DNA of 64,000 bases from Megamerina dolium (GCA_963854835.1 OY978529.1:44120321-44184320), one strand, 5' to 3'. Positions 33,523 through 45,839 are shown, numbered from the stretch's first letter. Translations and numbers: made by a program. Notes: generated from the sequence alone by a model not told the origin.

Positions 33523-33860
33523 GGGAGCCGTAGCCATAGTGTTTGGTGTGTTGGCCTTCTGACCTGTAGATCGTGGGTTCAATCCCCAGCTGAAGCATAA
33601 AAAATGTAATATGGAAAAGATTTTTCTTTCGAACGGTACCCATCTGCCGAAAAGCAATTGGTAATTCTTCCCGCAGTCACATTTTGCCATGGAAATCTTC
33701 TAAAAGTACTCTGTGGCAAAGCTCAGAAAAAGTGAGAGTTCTGCCGTTCGGAACCGGCTAAAATATGTAGGTCCCTTCTAATACTGTCCAATCAATAATG
33801 GAAGAGAAGCTTGGCAAAAGAGAGCTTCGTGGCTTATAAGTGCCACATATTTATTTTAAT
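33523..33860 (+). mobile_element. tRNA-derived SINE, type B tail
   Basis: Head GGGAGCCGTAGCCATAGTGT, continuing TTGGTGTGTTGGCCTTCTGA, with an intact B box GGTTCAATCCCC near 33578. Full body with TTTTTCTTTCGAACGGTACC, then ATTCTTCCCGCAG and GTTCTGCCGTTCGGAACCGG, and the tail GTGCCACATATTTATTTTAA. No clear target-site duplication was seen. Confidence 0.8.
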
Positions 33861-33929
33861 TTTAATGTTGCCTCGTAAATCTCCTTACACAAAATGCGGC
33901 TTTTGAAATCGGTGTTCCTTTCCTGATTC

Positions 33930-34010
33930 GGTATGATAAATGATTTGTGGATGATTTGTACTTATGACGCTCATATTTTCTGAGTCTGGAATTTCAGTTG
34001 CTGCAATTTT
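33930..34010. repeat. Short dispersed repeat, copy 1
   Basis: ATAAATGATTTGTGGATGAT, TTGTACTTATG, TTTTCTGAGTCTGGA and TTGCTGCAATTTTTT parallel the segment at about 46021-46110. The element type is unknown. Confidence 0.45.
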
Positions 34011-36004
34011 TTCTAAGAGTAGCTACTTACCTACTATTTTCTCCAAAGTTTTTGACTTTTCTGATTATAACATTTATTTTGAAATTCCATTACCCGTTAC
34101 TTTTATTTGAATGAAAAATAATAACATTAACTGGAACCTGAATAACAACACATTGCTGGAATATGCAAACAATTTTAGAAACTAAATAAAATTCATCGTT
34201 TTCAAAAGAAAATAACTACTTATGTTATGTTACTTTTGAAATACAATACAATCCTTAAAACACAGCTGGGTGCCAATTCAACTAAGTACATGTACAACAT
34301 CAACAACAATATTTATAGTATTAACGAATTACATATGTGTATACTTATAATACAAAGGTATGTATGTTTATATGTATTCATACATTTTTAGACCCTTTAT
34401 AGTTAGTTAGTTACATGTTGGACATCGTGTTAAAAAACTTGTTCGCAATTAAATGATGTCCTGCCAAGAGACACATATCCACACATTCATATGTGTTAAG
34501 TCCACATATCATACACAACATGATGATCGCTCGAATACTATTTACCATACTTGCAATGATGATGCATTGGCTTTTTAGATTAGCATTGCGTGGGGTAACA
34601 CACTTACATATAGACATTATACTACATATATAAATATAGTATACACATCTCCACTTTATTCTGAAAAAAATGTTGCTGTTATGCGCATGCGCAACACAAC
34701 TTCACCTGGCGTTAACTAAACAACCTATATAAAAAAAAAGAAGGGAAAAATGTTGCCCGTAAATGACACAAGTTATCATAAATATGTCAAAAACTGTAAA
34801 TTAAGTTCACAGCATGTGATTCGTGTGGTTTTGCGGTTGTTGTTGTTATTGTTGTTATTATTGTTGTACCTACTTAAGCAATGGGTGATTCATTTAGAAG
34901 TAGGTACTTGAAAATTTTTTAAAATAATATTTTATTCGGTAATATTTATTATTTCTCTCAAACGTTGGTCATAACTGCAGCTAATACGGTTCATTCTGGG
35001 ATTTACAATTTTTGTTTATACATTCAAGCAATTGGAGTGGTATCAATCATATCCAGCATATCCATGTAGGCTCTGGACTTTACTTGCTCTTAATAGAAAA
35101 ACTCATATCGTATTGTTCTCACAATAATGTCATGCTCTCACGAGTTGGCTGGCAAGTACTCTTTGACATCTGGATCTATCATAAAATCCCTGCTGTAAAA
35201 TATAACTTCCAATGAATTACCCTGTATATACATACTTTATGCGTATGTATGTCATAAAGAAATTTTGTAGCTTTGTTGATATATTTGTGCTCATTTATTG
35301 TTTATACACCACATATTTTCATATATCTTAAAGGAGTGAACGCCTAAAAGTGTGCTGTCACTATCTCATATAATACTTTTATGAATACTTTTATTCAAGC
35401 AACTGAACATTTTTTTTCCAAAAATGATTTAAAACATGTCGTTATAGCTATTTGTGATGTTCTTGTATTTATTGTTGTTGTTATTGCTGTTGTTGTTTTA
35501 TATGTTAACAACCTCCCATACACTCACTTTAGGTGGTAAAAAAAATTTTGTGAAAGGTAAATATTTTTTTTCATATTTGATTTTCTTTTTGTTTGTATTA
35601 TTCGTGTGACTGTAAAAGAATTATATTTAATCATTTTTGCTAAAGTGCTGAAATGACTTTTACACAAATTCTTATTAAGTATATTTTTATATTTTGGCTA
35701 ACATAAGTTCATTAGTTGACCAATTGTAGTATTCTGGAGTTTCGCCCAGGTCTTTTTTATGTAATGGAATGTTCCTACCTTTACTGTGAGCTTTCTATAG
35801 TCATTAACAGTCATTGCTTACATAATTGAAGGCTCATGATGATTTAATTCAATTGAACATTTAAATCAATTTAACATTTGTTTCCAAATAATTCTTTCTT
35901 CCTTTTTTACAATTTCAAAAATTGTTTCCTTTTCAGCCAAATCAATAAACCAACAAAATGTCTATCAAGGTGTTGATGTTTCTTTGTCGTTGATTATATA
36001 GAAA
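34011..36004. other. AT-rich spacer
   Basis: About 2 kb with GTTGTTGTTATT microsatellites at 34837-34868 and 35475-35495. No supported gene. Confidence 0.5.
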
Positions 36005-37489
36005 CAGCAGCAGATTTCTTCTTCTTCTTCTTATGTGGCCATAACAACCGAATATCGATTTAGGCCGAAAATAACATGCTTCGCCAGCCATCTCTGTTCT
36101 TCGCTAGCTGGCGCCAGTTAGAAATCCCAAGCGACGTCAGGTTCTCCAGTACTTGGTCTTTCCACCGGAGGTTTGGTCTTCCTCTTTTGCGTCGTCCTCC
36201 AGCGGGTTCCGAATATAACACCTTCTTAGCTGGAGCGTGTTCTTCCATTCGCTCGACATGACCTAGCCAGCGCAGCCGCTGGATTTTGATGCGTTGATGA
36301 CTATGTCAATATCGGCATACAGCTCGTACAGCTCATCGTTGTACCTTATTCGGTACTCGCCACCAACGCAAATAGGTCCAAAGATCTTGCGTAGGACTTT
36401 TCTCTCGAAAACTCCAAGTATTCGCTCATCCGAGGTGGAAATTGTCCAGGCTTCAGCGCCATATGTTAGGACAGGCATGATGAGAGACTTGTAGAGTGTA
36501 GTTTTCGTTCTTCGAGAGAGGGCTCGACTTCTCAATTGCTTACCCAGCCCAAAGTAACACCTGTTAGCAAGAGTTATCCTACGCATGATCTCCAAGCTGA
36601 CGTCATTACTGCTGTTAATGCTGGTTCCAAGATAGACAAAGTCCCTTACTACTTCAAAAGCGTAGTTGTCAACAGTGACGTGCTGTCCAAGACGCCGGGA
36701 CTCTTTGTTTGTTGACACTAGATACTTCGTCTTGCCCTCGTTCACCGTGAGACCCATCCGACGCGACTCTCTTTCCAACTCTGAGAATGCTGCACTGACT
36801 GCTCGCGTGTTCATGCCGATTATGTCAATATCGTCGGCATACGCTAACAGCATGACACTTTTGTTGAAGATAGTGCCATTATGTCGTAGATCAGCAGCTC
36901 GTATTATTTTCTCCATAATAAGATTGAAGAAGTCGCACGATAACGAATCACCTTGTCTGAAACCCCGTTCGGTATTAAACGGTGCGGAGAGGTCCTTCCC
37001 AATTTTCACTGCACAACGGGAGTTATGCAGTGTTATTCTACAAAGTCGAATGAGCTTTGCAGGAATACCGAACTCAGACATTGTTGCGTAGAGGTAATCC
37101 CTTACCGGACTGTCGAAAGCGGCTTTATAATCAACAAATAGGTGGTGTGTGTCGATCTGTTTTTCTTGGGTCTTCTCCAGGATTTGGCGCAGTGTGAAAA
37201 TCTGGTCGATGGTGGATTTACCAGGTCTGAAGCCACACTGATAAGGTCCAATCAGGTTGCTGAGCATAGGCTTCAATCTTTCACACAGTACGCTCGATAG
37301 AACCTTGTACGCGATGCTCAGGAGACTTATTCCACGGTAGTTGGCGCAAATTGTGGGGTCTCCTTTTTTATGTACAGGACAGAGAACACTGAGCCTCCAA
37401 TCATCAGGCATGCTTTCATCCGACCATATTCTGCTTATGAGCTGGTGCATGCGGGTGAGCAGCTCATCGCCTCCGCCAGCAGCAGATTT
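36005..37489 (-). mobile_element. 5'-truncated RTE-like LINE with 13-bp target-site duplication
   Basis: CAGCAGCAGATTT occurs at 36005-36017 and 37477-37489 and brackets the insertion body 36018-37476. On the minus strand the body begins within the RT ORF (5' truncation, as usual for target-primed reverse transcription) and ends in GGCCACATAAG followed by AAG repeats. The long open frame and clean duplication make this one of the younger insertions in the window. Fragments of the same family lie at 3.6, 26.6, 28.7 and 40.8 kb. Confidence 0.88.
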
Positions 37490-37519
37490 AACAGACATTA
37501 ATAGAAATCGAGCTAACAT
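36060..37519 (-). pseudogene. Truncated reverse transcriptase ORF of the RTE-like LINE
   Basis: The open frame 37519-36263 gives 418 codons, but the first 14 or so (from MLARFLLMS) come from the target DNA, because the insertion starts at 37476. RT blocks: VHKKGDPTICANYRGISLL, GPYQCGFRPGKSTIDQIF, VDYKAAFDS (first Asp), RGFRQGDSLSCDFFN, LLAYADDIDII (YADD), MGLTVNEGKTKYLVS and VYLGTSINSSND. Then AEAWTISTSDERILGVFERK and RKIFGPICVGGEYRIRYN. A frameshift near 36290 separates this from the C-terminal QRLRWLGHVERM and GRPNLRWKDQVLENL (36248-36060). The N-terminal endonuclease is absent. There is no RNase H, consistent with an RTE-like clade; the clade call is an inference. Confidence 0.85.
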
Positions 37520-37891
37520 ATCTAATTTTCAACACAGCAACAATAATAATAAAAACAAGCTAATACTTGTAGTCTATTGCAATGCAAAAAAAAAGAAAGG
37601 AATAAAACAACACTATAAAGAAAAAAAAAAAAATATGTCAAAACTATTAAATAATAAAAAGGAGTGAATTTGTTAATGTTTTTAACGCGTCAACACACAC
37701 TCGTCTACACACATACATAGAAATCTATCACATTTTAATGCACGGATCAACTAACAATATAAAGAAAAGAGTTACTGCTGGTTAAAGGAGGAATGAGTTA
37801 AACGTGTTTATTTATTTGTGAAACATAACGGGGGGTAAACATATTTATTTTAAGTTCAAGGCGCTGTTGTATTGTCATATAGGTATATGTA
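37490..37891. other. AT-rich spacer
   Basis: A-rich DNA (runs at 37587-37595 and 37620-37634) with no supported gene. Confidence 0.5.
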
Positions 37892-38102
37892 GGAGAGAGG
37901 AGTCAACGTTCGGTATAGTTTGGAATATTGGATATAAGATATAAAATAAGGTAAAAAGAATAGTAAAACTGAAACAAAACATTTTCCGAATCACTAACCG
38001 GTTTCATGAACATTGTGCTAACACTCAAAGGTTACTTCTGACATTTGTTCTAGTAGTAATTGCATTAAAAATTCAGAACGGCCATACTTCATACCTCTCC
38101 CC
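37892..38102. mobile_element. MITE, GGGGAGAGG family, TA-flanked
   Basis: Left end GGAGAGAGGAGTCAACGTTC and right end TTCATACCTCTCCCC, with TA immediately outside both (37890-37891, 38103-38104). 211 bases, no coding. The ends match the 31783-32111 element; the interiors differ. Confidence 0.6.
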
Positions 38103-38440
38103 TACATAAATACCATTATCCATATACAAATACAATAATGATGGCAACAATAGCAAATGTGTAATATTTTTGCCTTTGGTTGATTGTTTAGTTGAAAAGG
38201 TTGATTTTCTATTTCATGGACTAATGTGATATTTGCATGTTGTAAGTAGATAAAAACTTTCCATTTCATTTGATTGCCAAGAAACCATTTTATGAACAGT
38301 AAACGGAAGAAAGTTAGGTAGGTAGGCTTTATTATTCTACTCACTGTGGATCTAGGCAGAAAGGTTTTTTTTTATATACACAGATACACAGATATTATAT
38401 ATATATTTTCACGTCGGGTGTTGATGCAACGCAGCACTCA
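38103..38440. other. Spacer, nothing recognised
   Basis: AT-rich. Includes GGTAGGTAGG near 38318 and a T run at 38364. Confidence 0.45.
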
Positions 38441-38444
38441 ATAA

Positions 38445-39925
38445 TTATACGTCCACTTTAATTTGCTTCAAATCTGCCAGAGCTTCGAAGAAATAGAAAC
38501 AAATCCTGTGGCGCCAAGGAGCCAAGAGTTTTTTTTTTGTTTGGAACAGTAAGAAATCAAGCGGAGCACTCAGACATTTATTGGTCCATTGTACTGCGCT
38601 CGAAGTTCCATTTTATTGTGTTTTAAATCTACCCGTTCTCCGAAGAAATCGGTGTAGATCCTGTGGTGCTAAAGACCTAAGAGTTTCGGCTCTCAGCACG
38701 TCAATGCCAAAGATCTCAAATCTGATTCGAGCGAAAGCAGGTCAGACACATAAAAAGTGGTCATCCGCCTCATCTTCTTCTTCACAGGCTGGGCAAAGTG
38801 CGCTGCCTCCTAGTCCTACCTTTTCCAAGTGCTTTGCCCATAGAAATTGGCCTGTTACAATGTTACCTGTTAGGTAACATGGTAACAGGTTAGGTTGTCC
38901 ACGATATAATCCATTGCCCTCTGTATTGCATACACCTCTTCCTGAAAGGCAGATGATTACATAACAAGGGCAAAGAATAGTTGAGTTCCGTCAGTTTCCA
39001 CGAAGAACCAGAACCTTCTTCAGTCCTGGAGCCATCAGTGAAAATGCGGAAGCAAAGTCTACTGGGCTCAGCCTCAGGGTGTGATCAGGAGCTAGCCGCA
39101 GGTAGATCTACTTTATACCGCTTTTCTAGTACGATCATAGACGGCCTGGAGTCCTAGGGCATAGACAGAGCTAAAAAGTTCACGCCTATGCCACTGCTGT
39201 CCAGAGCCGGAATAGGGCCATACCACTGTCTGTTGTGAATCAACCTAGAGATGGCTTTCGTGGCCTCTCCTCCGATGAAAACATCAAGTGGGGAAGATTC
39301 ATCATAGCATCATGAGCTGAGCCAGATGTGGTGGGGAAGGCCTCAGTACAACATAAAGCTACAGTGCATTGTAACCTTGATAAAGTTCTCCTTACTTCCG
39401 CAAGGGATAGTCGACTCATCCAGACTACTGATGCATAAGAGATGATTGGTCTTATCATAGCAGTATAGATCCATACGATCTTGCTAGGGGAAAGGCCCCA
39501 CGTCTTGCCAAAAACACCCCTGCATTGCCAAAAGGCAGAAAATGCCTTAGATGTTTTCTGCTGAACGTGTGACTTCCAGAAAAGTTTACTATCCAGAATA
39601 GCTCCCAGATACTTAACCTCTTTAGATAGCTGAATAGTAACTCCCTTGAGAGTCTTTTTCCTTCTGGTAAAGAGGACCAAACCAGTCTTAGTAGGATTAG
39701 CTGATAGCCCATTCGCACTGCACCAGGTATCAATCATATTCAGAGTTCTCTGCACCTTAGTGCACGCATTCATAAGGGAAGGGCTTGTAACGAGACAGGC
39801 CACATCATCCGTATATGCCTGCGCGTAGATTCCCGAGTTATTCAACGCTACAAGCAGAGGATCAATAATCATACACCAGAGCAAAAGAGAGAGAACGCCA
39901 CCTTGGGGGCATCCCTTATTTACCC
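38445..39925 (-). pseudogene. RNase H-bearing LINE, 5' truncated
   Basis: The minus strand begins at the RT block GCPQGGVLSLLLWCM (39915-39870), followed by the open frame 39884-39240 with AYTDDVACLV (a YADD variant), GLSANPTKTGLVLFTRRKK, VKYLGAILDSKLFWKSHVQ and RPIISYASVVWMSRL. Downstream, across frameshifts, it has RNase H pieces (FTDGSRTEEGSGS near 39035, then FQEEVYAIQRAMDYIVDNL near 38960-38900). It ends with a Cys/His cluster ALCPACEEEDEADDHFLC near 38800-38750. This RT, then RNase H, then CCHC order is known in the I/R1/LOA-type groups. The 3' UTR is tandemly duplicated. Inactive. Confidence 0.8.
38449..38690 (-). repeat. Tandem duplication in the LINE 3' region
   Basis: The 38452-38527 segment (GCAGCACTCAATAATT, GAAGAAATAGAAACAAATCC, TGTGGCGCCAAGGAGCCAAG) repeats 38567-38690 (GGAGCACTCAGACATT, GAAGAAATCGGTGTAGATCC, TGTGGTGCTAAAGACCTAAG). 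The period is about 115 bases with indels. Confidence 0.55.
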
Positions 39926-40009
39926 AGAATTACACATGCTATCAAAAGTCGCATTATCAAACACATCTTCTATGTAAAAAAAGATGCCCATTACGTAGCC
40001 TTTCTTTAC

Positions 40010-40800
40010 GAGGGCCTACCAAAAGAGTTACTTCTTAGCACAACTGTACCAAGGATCTCAAAACTGTTTTGGGAGAAAGCAGTGCAGACATCTTATTAGC
40101 CTCTCCACAGGATGGGTAGAGTGCACAGTTTGCTAATCCTATTGTTTTCATATAAAGAGCCATAGAAAATGGCTCGTTATCAGGTCGACTAACAATCTGC
40201 AGTCCCTTCTCCACAAAAGAGAAGAAAAAGTAACAACCTAGCAGAAATGTTCTATATCATGGTCCTTAAGCAATCTTAGCCTCTCTAGGTCTGCCAATTC
40301 AACTTATAGATTGAGGGAGTTTACTCATAGATTGTGGCCTTGATGGCTTCAAAGAAAAGTGGCAAAGCAGGTTCGGGGCAGTATTGTAGACGCAGATAGA
40401 TAAACGCTTTATTCTCTCTCCCACGATATAAACAGTAGCCTTTTCTATCGCATACACTTTTCATAGGAAAACAGAGGAAAGCAAATCAAGTGCAAGAAAA
40501 CTGCTTGATTCCGCAGTTTTTTTAAAATTCCAGAGCCAAACTTTTGTTCGGTTGTGGACGCATCCATGAAAATATGTAAGCAAAGTTAACCGAGCTCAAC
40601 TGCAGGGACAAACCAAGAGCTGTCCTCTGGCAGTAGTACTTTGAAGTACTTTTCTAGTACGATCTTGAACGGCAGGAAGCCACAGGGCATAGGCAAAACT
40701 GAGATATTCAACGTCAGTGCCTCAGTTATTTAATACCAGAGGTCGTCCGTACCGGTATTCACTATATACCAGCCTGTAGGTGGTCTTAGTGGCATATGCA
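40010..40800 (-). pseudogene. Second, more decayed copy of the RNase H LINE
   Basis: It parallels 38640-39290 in the same orientation: CCAAGGATCTCAAAACTG (40052) with CCAAAGATCTCAAATCTG (38707); CACAGGATGGGTAGAGTGC with CACAGGCTGGGCAAAGTGC; the RNase H region around 40440-40560; and TACTTTTCTAGTACGATCTT (40645) with CGCTTTTCTAGTACGATCAT. No useful open frame remains. It abuts the other copy, and an RTE-like fragment overlaps its far end. Confidence 0.65.
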
Positions 40801-41510
40801 GAAGAAACTGCTATAACCAGTTTCTTATTAATTGAAAATAGAGTTACGTTGGATGGACCTAACAGTGAACAAGGGCAAAACGAAGCATTTAGTATCAAGA
40901 AATCAATAGTCCCGGCATCTTGGACATCATGTCACTATTGCTCTATGCTCTCTAAGTATAAAGGGTCCTTGTCTATTTCGGAACCATTAACACCAGCAGT
41001 ACAGTTAGGCTGTAGATATTGTAAAGAATTTCATTTGCATACAGGTGCTACTTTGAACTAAGTGAGCAATTGAGTAGTCCAGAAATCTCTCGAAGAACGG
41101 AAACTACACTGTATACGTCTTTATATCCTGATATCTTCCATATCTTCCATATCATACATGGCTGTTAACATACAAACGAGTATATTGCCCTAAAGTTGGA
41201 ACAATTTCGACCTCTGCTTAGAGGATTCTTGGAGTTTTCAAAATTAACACACTACGTAATACCTTTACACCCATTTGCGTTGGAAGCGGATACCGAATAT
41301 GCAATTGAAGAACGCGCTCCATTCAAGAAGGTGTTACATTGGGAACCCACTGTAGGACGCAGACGAAGAAGAAGACCCAACCTTCGGTGGAAAGACCAAG
41401 TACCGGAGAACCTGTCAGCGTGTGGAATTTTTAATTGGCGCCATCTAGCTTTAAAGCACATCCAAATCGAGCCATGTCAATCCAGGTTGCAGACGGCTAT
41501 ATAAGTAAGT
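40775..41510 (+). pseudogene. RTE-like LINE fragment, plus strand
   Basis: Decayed copy of the 36-kb family in the opposite orientation. Recognisable pieces are VLVAYAEETAI (for LLAYADDIDII, 40783), LTVNKGKTKHLVS (40862), SRHLGHHVTI, then RCYFELSEQLSSPEISRRTE (about 41045-41105), and the open stretch 41196-41504 with EERAPFKKVLHWEPTVGRRR, RRPNLRWKDQVPENL and FNWRHLALKH. The AEAWT block is lost. The 3' microsatellite tail is not seen. Confidence 0.75.
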
Positions 41511-43756
41511 ACCTAAATCTGGTTCCTTTTGCATTTTCACCGCATCGCACCGCATTTTTATGCGTCAGAGAAACCAAATTTTTTGCTTGAATGTGCTGGA
41601 GCATCGGTCAGTCATGCTTTGGAGGAACTATTAACACATTTTCTATATAATATATTGTTGGAATATGATTTATTGTAGAGATTTACAGATGTCTGACATT
41701 CATATTAATTAGGTTTGAAAGACAGACGATTTTATTATGTAACATTAACATATTGAAATGCGCTTCTCTTACGAATGACTAAAATCAATAAGCATTAATA
41801 TGTTGTCCCCAATATGCAGGTAAACTAAAATATGATATGACGAATTTCAAGTGCATATTTTCAATTTGCATATGTTCCTAACATACATATACACATATGT
41901 ATTTGTGCTTATAGAGGAGAAGTTTCCAGCGACATGTTGCTATAGTTTACATTATAATTTGAATGCTTGTAAATGTCAATTATAGCAGCAGTGGTGGTGG
42001 TGGTGCAATTATTACTATTTTCATGTTTTTGTTATTGCATCAAAAGTAAGACTGCTATTTGCTTGCTACTATTGTCACCTCCACACAAATTCACTTGACA
42101 TGTTATTTAAATAATTACTTCACATAATTCCGCTGCTCTAGTTTGCGCGCTAGCCCCGCCGCCTGCCTGCCTATCCTTTAGCATGCATGCCTACTTGATG
42201 GTGCCACAATTAAGTATCATATATTTTACATCACGTTTGCAAAAGCAGCAGTGGCTGCAATAGTAGCGTAGTCAGTAGTCACTTTATCGCCGCTCAAGTG
42301 CTTCTGCTGCTGCTACTACTGCTGCCACCTGTCATAAATAGTAATAATGCAGCCTCTACTAGTGCTACGTATGTAGTGCATTGCTGCATTGCTGGCAAAT
42401 GCAAACAACTGTGCTATACATATGTATGTACCAGTAGGCAATACATAGTAATTCGTAGACATTGCTGGCTGCTTGTACACATATCTTGTTTGCGATAGCG
42501 GAGTGAAGTGCTTGGTGGACATACGTGTCCCGTTGAAATTGTATATATGGTATATGCATTGTGTTTCGCGTCTACCCAGCAGGAAGATTCAAAAGGCAGT
42601 GAAAATATCGAAACTATTACAAATGGAGTAATTAATTAATAGGAAATTAATTCCAGAAAATTTTTAAATTTAATATAAAAGGTGTAGGTTTTCGACTACT
42701 TTCTGCATTATTTATCAATCGATTCTATATTATTTGGTAATCTATCTAATATATTTCGATGAAAATTATACAATAACATCACATAGTTTTAAAAATAATG
42801 TATTACTCGATAAATAAATCGTCAAGTTAAACATTCTTTTTTTCTCTTACAATCCCTTAGAAATTCCCGCTGGGTACTCGTAGTGATGAGTCGCGGTATA
42901 ATTTGTTGATTTGCATTCATTGTTGTTATTGTTGCCGTTGAACTTGTTTCATCAAGTGGTGAGGTAGGTGTTGTTGTCGCTTCAGCTTTTGAGAAACGGA
43001 ACCGTAAATTATTTTAATTTGCGTTAAATAAGCAACGAGGTGAGAAAAAAATTGTGTATACATATATATACATATATACTCTATATAGTAAATGTGTCTA
43101 GGTGTGCGGTAGTCTGTGATAGTGATGGTGTGTAGTTTGTTTTTTTTTTTCGCCACTATTATTGACGACATGAAGCATTATTAAATAAAAAAATAGTTGG
43201 ATTTGTGTTATAACGCAGATAGATATACTACGAATACACATGTAGCAACCAACTTGAAGTGGTCACGATGTTGCTGCTGTTGTTCAATTATAATGTTTTT
43301 GTGGTCATTCATTTAAAAAAATTCAACAAACAAATGTCTGCGGTAAGAAAAACTCAACCGAAATCATTTTTTTTTATAAGATTTACAAGCTTTGAATACG
43401 TTGACGAACATATTCAAATTTTTTCGTAAATGCGGCAACATTGCTGCACTCTTGATTGTTCGCAACATTGTTGCAAATACTTAGATGATACTTTTCTGAT
43501 GTTTTGTGTCTATTTTGCAAAATTTATGTGAACGCAGGAAAAAAGAAATTGATTTTTATGAAGATTTAGTTTTAGATAATCAAATTGAAAAAAAAAAAAC
43601 GCTAGAGCGAAGGATTGAAGAAATTATGAAGTAAAGAAGCCGGGAAAAATAAAATTATTAAATTATATCATATTTTTTTCAATTTAATTTTCATTAGATC
43701 TTCTAATTATAACTTTGGATTAATTCGAATAATTAATATTTACTACCAAATACTCA
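41511..43756. other. AT-rich spacer with trinucleotide repeats
   Basis: About 2.2 kb. Small features: GGTGGTGGTGG at 41993, CTGCTGCTGCTACTACTGCT at 42303, and GTTGTTATTGTTGCC at 42921. Short ORFs at 42298-42559 overlap on both strands and are low complexity. Confidence 0.45.
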
Positions 43757-44014
43757 ATGCCAATATTTTGCACTAATACGTTTTTGGAAAAGAGTTATGA
43801 TCTACATATATATAGAGTAGACAATTTAAAGTGGAAATGGAATGCCAGCCATTCATCCAGATTACAAACAAGATGTGCAGATGAAAATATTAAAGACGTA
43901 GGGGCCAGCATTGAAGAGACTCCAACGGCTATTGTCTCTCCGACAAATAATTCGCAGCGTTTTGAAGATTTTTCTACACAAAATTCAAATGGGATAAAAA
44001 CTAAACTCAGCTGA
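43757..44014 (+). CDS. Orphan ORF, 85 codons, unknown
   Basis: I do not recognise this protein. From residue 33 or so onward it is hydrophilic and Ser/Thr/Asn-rich ([20 protein letters not shown], then [15 protein letters not shown]), with higher GC than the surrounding DNA, and it ends just before the (TA)n tract. Its first 30 residues lie in AT-rich sequence and may not be coding. An AG at 43820 could serve as a 3' splice site for a terminal exon, but there is no clear polypyrimidine tract. It could be a host exon, a relic or chance. Confidence 0.2.
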   Translation: MPIFCTNTFLEKSYDLHIYRVDNLKWKWNASHSSRLQTRCADENIKDVGASIEETPTAIVSPTNNSQRFEDFSTQNSNGIKTKLS

Positions 44015-44036
44015 TTATCCCATTGAATATATATGG

Positions 44037-44038
<2 letters not shown>

Positions 44039-44128
<90 letters not shown>

Positions 44129-44172
44129 ATATATATATATATACATGTATATACATATATGTATATATATAC

Positions 44173-44223
<51 letters not shown>

Positions 44224-44250
44224 TATACATATATATGTATATATATGTAC

Positions 44251-44303
<53 letters not shown>

Positions 44304-44330
44304 TATACATATATATATATGTATATATAC

Positions 44331-44399
<69 letters not shown>

Positions 44400-44401
44400 C
44401 A
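44039..44401. repeat. Degenerate (TA)n microsatellite
   Basis: About 360 bases of TA repeats interrupted at irregular intervals by single C and G substitutions (TACATATA, TATGTATA, TACGTATA). Long ORFs in it on both strands consist only of Ile, Tyr, Met, Val, Thr, His and Cys and are artefacts. Confidence 0.95.
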
Positions 44402-45720
44402 AAAATTTAACTAATACTCTCGGTAACAAATTAATTCATTAATTCATTCGTAATGATTTTCAAAACTAAAATGCTTGATAAATTGATTAGTAGATAGTAT
44501 TAATTTTGGAATGTTGAGATTTTGATGTTTTTTATTTTGTTGTTATTCGTTTAACATTCGTTCATAAGTTCATTTCAATTCTATTCGTGCTGGCTGGTTG
44601 CTTGATTGGTTGGTTTCTCTTAATGGAATTTAATTAATTGTATTAACATTTCGAAACGACTAAATAACAACAATTGGTCACCAGCACAATTTATGTTGAC
44701 ACTATTGGTGATTATTTGTGTGTTGTGTTTGTATGTGAATTCTCATGGACATGATAAATCTATCTATCTAACAATTGGGTGGTCTTCCTTATTTGGTATA
44801 TGCACAGAGGGTGAAAGAAGACACAAATTGTTTATTCGAATCTATTTTGAACTTATAGATCAAAATGCATGATCTGTATACTATCACCTATGATATTTGC
44901 ACAAAGGTAGGACCAATTTTTTATTAACATTTCTAAGCAACAAAATCATTTATCATATGTAAAATTTTCATTTTCGCTCTTGTTGTCTGTTTGACTTTAT
45001 CGATTACAACTAATCATGATAAAGTACATTCCATTTTGTTACCGTTGTGACATAAGTACAACTCAGACTCATTGATGCAAGATGCAATGGAAATCATACA
45101 TGAATATGTATTACACAAAACAACGACTATAATCTGCATCATTGATCTGCAGCAACTTTGACTGCACAAATGAAATCAATCTTTCGTAAAAGTATGTATG
45201 TATATTTTATTTTTGTTGTTGTTGTATTTTGTACCTATATATACATATTTACTTTTGTGGTTATTAGTCATACTTTCATATTACTTACGCTCATGCTTAA
45301 GTACATATACCGAATCACTGTAATGTTTGAGTGAATGAAAAAAGAAGGTGTGATAATGGTGGCTAATATTACATCAGCCCCGCCCGACTGTCTGCCTGCT
45401 TGTCTATCTGTCTTGCTGTCAATTGATCTAGCACAACAAAAGAAACTGATTAACTCGAAGTTTATTTTTCCTTGTTACTGTTGCTTATATTGTTTTTGTT
45501 TTTATTGTTATAGTTATCTATATGTATTGTACGATCAACAATCATTTTATTAGCTTAAGTACTCTCGATATTTACCTTTTTTTTTGTTGTTGTGCAAGTT
45601 GATTTGGGTACCAGAAAATATGACTTGCTAAAAACAATAATTTTTGAAACGATGCTATGATTGCTTGGTCATATTTATTATTCTTAAAAGCTATAAATAC
45701 ATATATAAATGAGGAAAAAA
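44402..45720. other. AT-rich spacer
   Basis: About 1.3 kb without a supported gene. Confidence 0.5.
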
Positions 45721-45721
45721 C

Positions 45722-45770
45722 GTGTGTGTGTGTGTGTGTATGAGAGAAAGAGAGAGAGAGAGAGAGAAAG
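45722..45770. repeat. (GT)n followed by (GA)n microsatellite
   Basis: GTGTGTGTGTGTGTGTGT at 45722-45739, then GAGAGAAAGAGAGAGAGAGA through 45768. Confidence 0.9.
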
Positions 45771-45839
45771 CGATGATCAAGCACTTTAGGCTATACACAT
45801 TATATATGTTCAATATGTAGCACATGGCCGTAGTGAATC

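Noticed and set aside
36666..37091. 141-codon plus-strand ORF
   Set aside because: Antisense shadow of the RT frame.
43795..44442. Long ORFs on both strands (up to 171 codons)
   Set aside because: They are translations of a degenerate (TA)n microsatellite.
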